Shown here piece by piece: positions 40,995-41,199 of a stretch of DNA of 41,199 bases. The translations under genes were made by a program, and so were the position numbers. The stretch lies in the NCBI GenBank assembly GCA_964635875.1, contig CAZWRK010000023.1, positions 1 to 41,199 on the forward strand, given 5' to 3'. Under the pieces are notes generated by a model. The model was given only the letters and a program-made list of their open reading frames with translations. It ran no database searches and was not told the origin of the DNA. Every line of letters begins with the position of its first letter. Position 1 is the stretch's first letter. The DNA comes from CAZWRK01 sp964635875 (GTDB taxonomy: Bacteria > Pseudomonadota > Gammaproteobacteria > Burkholderiales > Aquaspirillaceae).

Positions 40995-41199
40995 TTAGCT
41001 AGCGGCTGTTTCTACTTTTTGACGCAGGCGCAGGTTCAGTTCCTTCAATTGCTTCTCGTCCACCGCATTCGGTGCATTGGTCAGCAGACACTGTGCACGC
41101 TGAGTTTTCGGGAACGCAATCACGTCACGGATCGACTCAACACCGGCCATCAGGGTCACCAGACGGTCCAGACCGAAGGCCAGACCACCGTGCGGCGGC
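40995..41199 (-). CDS. aspS: Aspartyl-tRNA synthetase, C-terminal end (5' part outside window)
   Basis: The visible 67 residues are the end of a class II aminoacyl-tRNA synthetase: motif 3 PPHGGLAFGLDRLVTLMAG, followed by IRDVIAFPKTQRAQCLLTNAP, both diagnostic for AspRS. The tail reads EKQLKELNLRLRQKVETAAS before the TAA. The AspRS-specific VIAFPKT separates it from AsnRS and LysRS. The gene enters from the right edge. Whether it is discriminating or nondiscriminating (Asp/Asn) cannot be judged from this part. Confidence 0.96.
   Translation of the reverse strand, partial: PPHGGLAFGLDRLVTLMAGVESIRDVIAFPKTQRAQCLLTNAPNAVDEKQLKELNLRLRQKVETAAS

Overview
The window is a piece of a Gram-negative, most likely betaproteobacterial chromosome (order Neisseriales is my best guess, from gene content and protein style, not from a database search). 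The support is: two tandem LpxL-type lipid A acyltransferases next to metK, an E. coli-type NADP isocitrate dehydrogenase with its kinase/phosphatase AceK, an iron-sulphur FNR with a divergent hemN, the surE-pcm-nlpD-rpoS block, the rpsP-rimM-trmD-rplS operon and clpS-clpA next to a divergent cold-shock gene. Almost everything is core housekeeping. The one clearly accessory stretch is a prepilin cluster at 21.9-25.3 kb, which contains a 100-N assembly gap.

Layout. 0-2.3 kb: 5' part of metK (minus), then two acyltransferases. 2.3-5.8 kb: a peroxiredoxin with an OxyR-like site and promoter, then mutS. 5.9-10.1 kb: a small unknown gene, rluE, aceK, a small membrane protein and a secreted protein of unknown function. 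10.6-13.7 kb: icd, suhB, trmJ. 13.8-21 kb: a soluble FIST-domain chemoreceptor coupled to a flavodoxin-like gene, fnr, hemN, a DUF2147 protein, a membrane chemoreceptor, tRNA-Phe. 21.4-25.3 kb: an Lrp/AsnC regulator converging on a five-gene prepilin cluster. 25.5-31.6 kb (all minus): a histone-deacetylase-like enzyme, rpoS, nlpD, pcm, surE, a possible 33-codon small ORF, nadA. 32.0-34.7 kb: a Pat-type protein acetyltransferase gene interrupted by one in-frame amber codon. 34.8-36.8 kb: rpsP, rimM, trmD, rplS. 36.9-41.2 kb: ogt, clpA, clpS, a cold-shock gene with a structured leader, a YaiI-family gene and the 3' end of aspS.

Functional themes. AceK and Icd form the glyoxylate-branch switch. 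FNR probably activates hemN through a near-perfect FNR box about 42 bases before the predicted transcription start. RpoS, NlpD, Pcm and SurE form the usual stationary-phase block. ClpS/ClpA serve N-degron proteolysis. The prepilin cluster supplies three near-identical-headed pilins, one minor prepilin and one GspK-like protein lacking Glu5, with no secretion ATPase or secretin nearby, so it would have to borrow assembly machinery encoded elsewhere.

The observations I rate highest are: the prepilin cluster, with a 36-residue block identical in three genes although their DNA differs silently; three consecutive AT-rich dyads upstream of one pilin gene; the amber codon in the Pat gene; a leader RNA that can hide the ribosome-binding site of the cold-shock gene; and terminator-like hairpins placed directly before the start codons of two RNA-modification genes (rluE, trmJ). 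I see no CRISPR array, insertion sequence, prophage or plasmid feature.
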